DNA from: Magnetaquicoccus sp039908525
GTDB taxonomy: Bacteria; Pseudomonadota; Magnetococcia; Magnetococcales; Magnetaquicoccaceae
Assembly: GCA_039908525.1 (NCBI GenBank)
Contig: JAMOAY010000004.1
Span: forward strand, 1 to 64,000
Length of the DNA stretch: 64,000 nucleotides
Reading direction: 5' to 3'
The position numbers and the translations under genes are program-made. The notes below the pieces were generated by a model that had not been told where the DNA came from, did no database searches, and saw only the letters and a list, made by a program, of their open reading frames with translations. Position 1 is the stretch's first letter, and each line of letters begins with the position of its first letter. This document shows, in pieces, positions 60,574 to 64,000 of the stretch.

Positions 60574-62472
60574 ATGGACGTGAGCAAGTTGCTGTCGAAG
60601 CGTTGGATCCTCCGCATTGGGCTGTTGACCGGAACGGTGGTTTCTGTTCTGTCTGCCAGTCTGGGCGGGTGCATCTCGCCCGGTGCGAGCGATCCGCCGG
60701 AAACAGACTCCGGCTCATCCCTGGTGGCGGAAGATGCCCCTGTGCTGGCCGTTGTGCCGGTGGGTGGCGGCGCAAACCGCGGAGCGGCCGATCCCTTTGC
60801 AGACCATCTGCAAAACGGCAAAGAGTTCTACTACTACCTGCTGGGGCACATTTTGCTGCGGGAGCGCAACTGGCACGACGCCGAGCGGGCCTTGACCGAA
60901 GTGGCTCAGGCAGACCCCCAATCGGTGGAAACCCGCCTGCTGGTCGCCCATCTGGCGACGCAGCGGGGCGATTTGAAAAAGGCCATCCATTTTTCGGAGG
61001 AGGCCATTGCACTGGATGACAGGGATGAAAAGTCCCGCCAGTTGCTGGCCGGTCTGCTGACCGCCACCGGTTCCCTGGAGAAGGCAGCGGAACAGTACGA
61101 AGAGATTATCCGGATCAATCCCGATCAGTTGACCTCTCGTCTGCATCTGGCGCAGATTTATGGCCGCCTGCACCAGATCGAGCTGGCCCGCAAGGCTCTC
61201 TCCCCCCTGTTCAACAAGCAGTCCCAGGCATGGAAAGCTCACTTGGCCATGGGGCGGGCCTACGTCAGCGTGCCGGATCTGGAAAAGGCCGCGGCTCAGT
61301 TTCGCAAAGCCTACCAACTGGACCCGGACAAGCTGGAGTCGGTGTTGGCCCTGGGTTCCGTGCTGCAGGAGTTGAAACGCCCCAAAGAGGCCGAAGCGGT
61401 CTATCGCAGTTTTCTGCAGACCCACCCGGAGAGCAAAGAGATCCACAGCCGCATGGGCCGCCTGCTGTTGAACCAGGATGATCAGGAGGCTGCACTCAGC
61501 GAGTTCCAGGCGATCAGCCAGATTGCCCCAGACAGCGTCCCCGCCCGTCTGACGTCGGCGCTCATCCTGCTGAGCCAAAAGCGCCACGAAGAGGCGCTTC
61601 AGGAGTTGCGCCTGGCAGAGGCGACCCGACAGGAGGATGGGCGGGTCTCCTATTATCTGGGGCAGGTTCTGGAGGCCCTGGAACGCGCCAAGGAGGCGGA
61701 AGAGAGTTATCTCAAGGTCAAAAGCAGCGAAACATTCTATGCCGACGCCCAGCTGCGTTTGGCTTTCCTGGAGGCTGAGGGTGGTCGCAGAGGGGCGGGC
61801 ATCCGTCGCGTGCAGGCGCTGCTGGCGAACCTTGCCTCCTCCCATCCCTCCCCGGTCGTCGATGCAGCCGCTGCACCCTCTGTGACGGGAGGAGATCCCA
61901 AGGTTCGTCTGACCCTGTTCGTGGCGCTGGGCATGCTGTTCATGCAGGATGAGAAGTATGCCGAGGTGGTGGAGACCACATCACAGGGGTTGCTTCTGGA
62001 CCCCGACCATGGTCGTCTGCGTTTCAACCGCGCCATCGCCCTGGACAAGTTGAACCGCTGGCCGGAGGCCGAACAGGATCTGAAGCACTATATTAAACAA
62101 AATCCCAATGATGCCAATGCGCTCAACTACCTGGGGTACACCTGGGCCGAGCGCAACGAGCATCTGGATGAGGCATTCAAACTGCTGGAGCAGGCGCTGT
62201 CGTTATCGCCCGGTGATGGTTTTATCACCGACAGCATGGGGTGGGTGTTGTTTCGCCTGAACCGCTTGGATGAATCGTTGCTGCGCATGCGCGAGGCGGT
62301 GCGCCTGGAGCCCAAGGATGCCACCATCCATGAACATTTGGGGGATGTGTTGCGTGCCATGGGCAAAACCGAGGAGGCCATCAGTGTCTGGAAAAAAGCC
62401 CTGGAGTTGGATCCCAGCAATGGAAAGTTGCAACAGAAAATTCAAATGGATGCCCACTCTGCCTCTCCCTGA
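60574..62472 (+). CDS. TPR-repeat lipoprotein
   Basis: This gene encodes 632 residues. The N-terminal signal peptide ends in the lipobox SLGGC (Cys 33), followed by an Asp/Ser-rich linker, so the protein should be lipid-anchored. The rest is a long helical solenoid of about 14-16 TPR units, for example KAAAQFRKAYQLDPDKLESV- and DALNYLGYTWAERNEHLDEA-like units. It is clearly paired with lolB, whose start overlaps its end by 23 bases. The order TPR-lolB-ispE is conserved in many proteobacteria; the TPR protein may help envelope biogenesis. Confidence 0.88.
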   Translation: MDVSKLLSKRWILRIGLLTGTVVSVLSASLGGCISPGASDPPETDSGSSLVAEDAPVLAVVPVGGGANRGAADPFADHLQNGKEFYYYLLGHILLRERNWHDAERALTEVAQADPQSVETRLLVAHLATQRGDLKKAIHFSEEAIALDDRDEKSRQLLAGLLTATGSLEKAAEQYEEIIRINPDQLTSRLHLAQIYGRLHQIELARKALSPLFNKQSQAWKAHLAMGRAYVSVPDLEKAAAQFRKAYQLDPDKLESVLALGSVLQELKRPKEAEAVYRSFLQTHPESKEIHSRMGRLLLNQDDQEAALSEFQAISQIAPDSVPARLTSALILLSQKRHEEALQELRLAEATRQEDGRVSYYLGQVLEALERAKEAEESYLKVKSSETFYADAQLRLAFLEAEGGRRGAGIRRVQALLANLASSHPSPVVDAAAAPSVTGGDPKVRLTLFVALGMLFMQDEKYAEVVETTSQGLLLDPDHGRLRFNRAIALDKLNRWPEAEQDLKHYIKQNPNDANALNYLGYTWAERNEHLDEAFKLLEQALSLSPGDGFITDSMGWVLFRLNRLDESLLRMREAVRLEPKDATIHEHLGDVLRAMGKTEEAISVWKKALELDPSNGKLQQKIQMDAHSASP

Positions 62473-63256
62473 CAGGCGTGCCATCGCCCTCTTGCTGCTC
62501 TCCTGGGCGGTCGCCGGTTGTGCGGAGCTGCCGCGACAGGATCTGTCGTCGGTCATGGACCCCAGTGTCACCAAAGAGCGGTTCCATGCCGACCGACTGA
62601 AACGCCTGGAGCATGTGCGACAGTGGCAAGTATCCGGCATTCTCGAGGTTACCTCCCACGAAGGCAGGCGACGCTACCGGACAGAGGTTCAGGGGGAAGC
62701 CGCCCAGCGGGTCAAGGTGACTCTTTTTGGTCTCCTGCAGCAGGTGGCCGGCATTCTGTTTGCCGATCCTGACGAGATCCGGATGGTTGACGCGGAGCAG
62801 CAACAGATCATTGAGGTACCTTCCACGGCTGCGGGGTTGAACCATTTGATCGGCATCGGTTTGCAGCCAGAGGAGCTGTTTGAATCCATGATCGGTCTGG
62901 CGGGCCCGGTGGTCGAGAGCGAGGAGGAACACTGGTTGACCTTGCAGGGAGAGGCGCTCTACCTGGAAGAGTCCGGCCTGATCCGGGAGCGGTCCGGACA
63001 GACCGAGACCGGTGACACCTACCGGGTGCTGTACCAGTGGGCAGAACCCGGTGCTGAAGGGGAGGCGGCCGTGCCGATGCCCACGCAGATCCATGTCCTG
63101 TTCAGCCCCGGCAAAACGGAGGTCAAATTTTCCGGTCGTCAGTGGCAATTGCTGGATCAGACGTGGCCTGACGACTGGTTTACCGCTCCGGAAGCCCTGT
63201 ATACCGAATTCACAGTGGATCGGCCATTTTCGGCGCCTCCCCGTCCGCGTCCCTGA
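62450..63256 (+). CDS. lolB: Outer-membrane lipoprotein LolB
   Basis: LolB receives lipoproteins from LolA and inserts them into the outer membrane. From the ATG at 62450 it has 268 residues and starts with a signal peptide ending in the lipobox AVAGC (Cys 24). The LolB-like beta fold shows RLKRLEHVRQWQVSGILEVT, VTLFGLLQQVAGILFADPDE and YRVLYQWAE. An alternative ATG ten codons upstream lacks a better ribosome-binding site. Overlap with the TPR gene indicates coupled translation. It is followed 37 bases later by ispE. Confidence 0.82.
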   Translation: MPTLPLPDRRAIALLLLSWAVAGCAELPRQDLSSVMDPSVTKERFHADRLKRLEHVRQWQVSGILEVTSHEGRRRYRTEVQGEAAQRVKVTLFGLLQQVAGILFADPDEIRMVDAEQQQIIEVPSTAAGLNHLIGIGLQPEELFESMIGLAGPVVESEEEHWLTLQGEALYLEESGLIRERSGQTETGDTYRVLYQWAEPGAEGEAAVPMPTQIHVLFSPGKTEVKFSGRQWQLLDQTWPDDWFTAPEALYTEFTVDRPFSAPPRPRP

Positions 63257-63293
63257 CCATCCGCCGATCCGTGCGCAAGAAGGGGTGGTAACC

Positions 63294-64000
63294 GTGCAGT
63301 TTCTGGCTCCGGCCAAAATCAACATGGCGTTGCGCATCGTCGGTCGCCGTGCAGACGGGTATCATCTGCTCTGGACGGTGATGAGTTTTTTTCCCCTCTA
63401 CGACCGACTGTCGATCCGCTGTCCCGCCGAACAGCTGCAGTTGGTGTGTGATCCGCCGGTCACCTCGGATCCGGAAAGAAACCTGGCATGGCGGGCCGCG
63501 CGCTGTTTGCAGGAGGAGAGCGGCGCCCGGCACGGCGCGCATATCCACCTGCGCAAGCGCATCCCTCATGGGGCTGGTCTGGGGGGGGGGTCGTCCGATG
63601 CGGCCACCGTGTTGCTGGCCCTCAATCGGCTATGGAATGTGCACCTGCCCCACCGCCGTTTGCTGCAGATCGGGCTGCAGTTGGGGGCCGATGTGCCTTT
63701 TTTTCTGGGGGGTGAGGCGGCCTTGGCAGAGGGTGTCGGGGAGCGTCTCACCCCCCTGCCCCAATTGGCCACGGCGGAGTTGGTGGTGGTCCATCCGGGG
63801 GTGACGCTCTCCACCGGAGAGGTCTTTCAACAATGGCACCGTACCGCCACACCTGCACCGCCGGGCACGGCTCCGCTCCGGTTGCCAGAGCCTCACACGG
63901 AAAGCCTCCTGCCCCTGCTGGTCAATGATCTGCAGGATACAGCCACCAGGATGGCGCCGGTCGTGGCCGAGTTGGCGCAGGCACTGCGCCGGGAGGGGGC
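63294..64000 (+). CDS. ispE: 4-diphosphocytidyl-2-C-methyl-D-erythritol kinase (partial)
   Basis: IspE phosphorylates CDP-ME in the non-mevalonate isoprenoid pathway. From a GTG at 63294 the first 235 residues are visible and the gene runs off the window. Key motifs are FLAPAKINMALRIVGRRADG, the GHMP-kinase ATP loop IPHGAGLGGGSSDAATVLLA, LGADVPFFLGGEAALAEGVG and the later LPLLVNDLQ. AAGGGG precedes the start. It closes the TPR-lolB-ispE set. Confidence 0.95.
   Translation, partial: MQFLAPAKINMALRIVGRRADGYHLLWTVMSFFPLYDRLSIRCPAEQLQLVCDPPVTSDPERNLAWRAARCLQEESGARHGAHIHLRKRIPHGAGLGGGSSDAATVLLALNRLWNVHLPHRRLLQIGLQLGADVPFFLGGEAALAEGVGERLTPLPQLATAELVVVHPGVTLSTGEVFQQWHRTATPAPPGTAPLRLPEPHTESLLPLLVNDLQDTATRMAPVVAELAQALRREG

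Noticed and set aside
1..64000. CRISPR arrays, rRNA or tRNA genes, insertion sequences
   Set aside because: No regularly spaced direct repeats, no rRNA-like sequence, no cloverleaf-capable intergenic segment that I could recognise, and no transposase was seen.

Overview
The window is a GC-rich (roughly 60% by eye), densely packed bacterial chromosome segment made mostly of housekeeping genes. The mix suggests an alphaproteobacterium-like organism, plausibly of the Magnetococcales/Magnetococcia. Supporting points are the hrcA-grpE-dnaK-dnaJ-dapB heat-shock block, a long (100-residue) L28, hflK-hflC-DUF2065, DUF177-rpmF-plsX-fabH, and many c-di-GMP and two-component proteins. The taxonomic call is an inference; no rRNA gene or magnetosome gene is present here.

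Layout. (1) 1-1817 is a worn accessory stretch: a 5'-truncated gene, a small phage-like protein, a ParB-like remnant, a candidate small RNA with its own promoter and terminator, and a frameshifted DUF1640 gene. (2) 2057-10995, minus strand: hrcA-grpE-dnaK-dnaJ-dapB, then glnS and a YgjP-type metallopeptidase. (3) 11173-18694: a lone alpha/beta hydrolase, then (minus strand) murF-mraY-ftsW-murG followed in the same direction by a two-gene ATPase/HNH pair that matches the Septu (PtuA/PtuB) anti-phage system. (4) 18935-25418: an uncharacterised protein with an internal duplication, a YciO/Sua5 protein, ilvD, a dihydrolipoyl dehydrogenase, a CoA-binding protein and purB. (5) 25477-35688: a very large REC/metallo-beta-lactamase/cyclic-nucleotide-binding protein, a glycosyltransferase, and a four-gene minus-strand operon (FGE-sulfatase-like protein, periplasmic vWA protein, ABC ATPase, FtsX/MacB-like permease) that I do not recognise as a described system. 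(6) 35840-41827, plus strand: trmJ, hflK-hflC-DUF2065, DUF177-rpmF-plsX-fabH, ended by a triple-hairpin repeat. (7) 42009-48092: two small unknown proteins, cobQ, a diguanylate cyclase with a c-type haem motif in its periplasmic sensor, and an ABC ATPase paired with an unusual membrane protein. (8) 48346-55080, plus strand: an 18-repeat Sel1 protein, a PstS-like binding protein, a sensor histidine kinase and a REC-DUF3369-HD-GYP regulator, which look like one periplasm-to-c-di-GMP signalling module. (9) 55125-64000: a sulfurtransferase, ffh, type-2 malate dehydrogenase, archaeal-type phosphoglycerate mutase, rpmB, a DUF1858 protein, a TPR lipoprotein, lolB and the first part of ispE, which runs off the right edge.

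How they work together. The core genes serve protein folding, peptidoglycan precursor synthesis, fatty-acid/phospholipid initiation, translation and central carbon metabolism. The accessory content is mostly envelope-facing sensing. A haem-bearing diguanylate cyclase (synthesis) and an HD-GYP regulator (breakdown) lie about 7 kb apart and should act on the same second messenger. The best candidate for an undescribed system is the FGE/vWA/ABC operon at 29145-35688. Its architecture suggests a mechanotransmission ABC pair that drives, or responds to, a periplasmic vWA/SH3-like protein.
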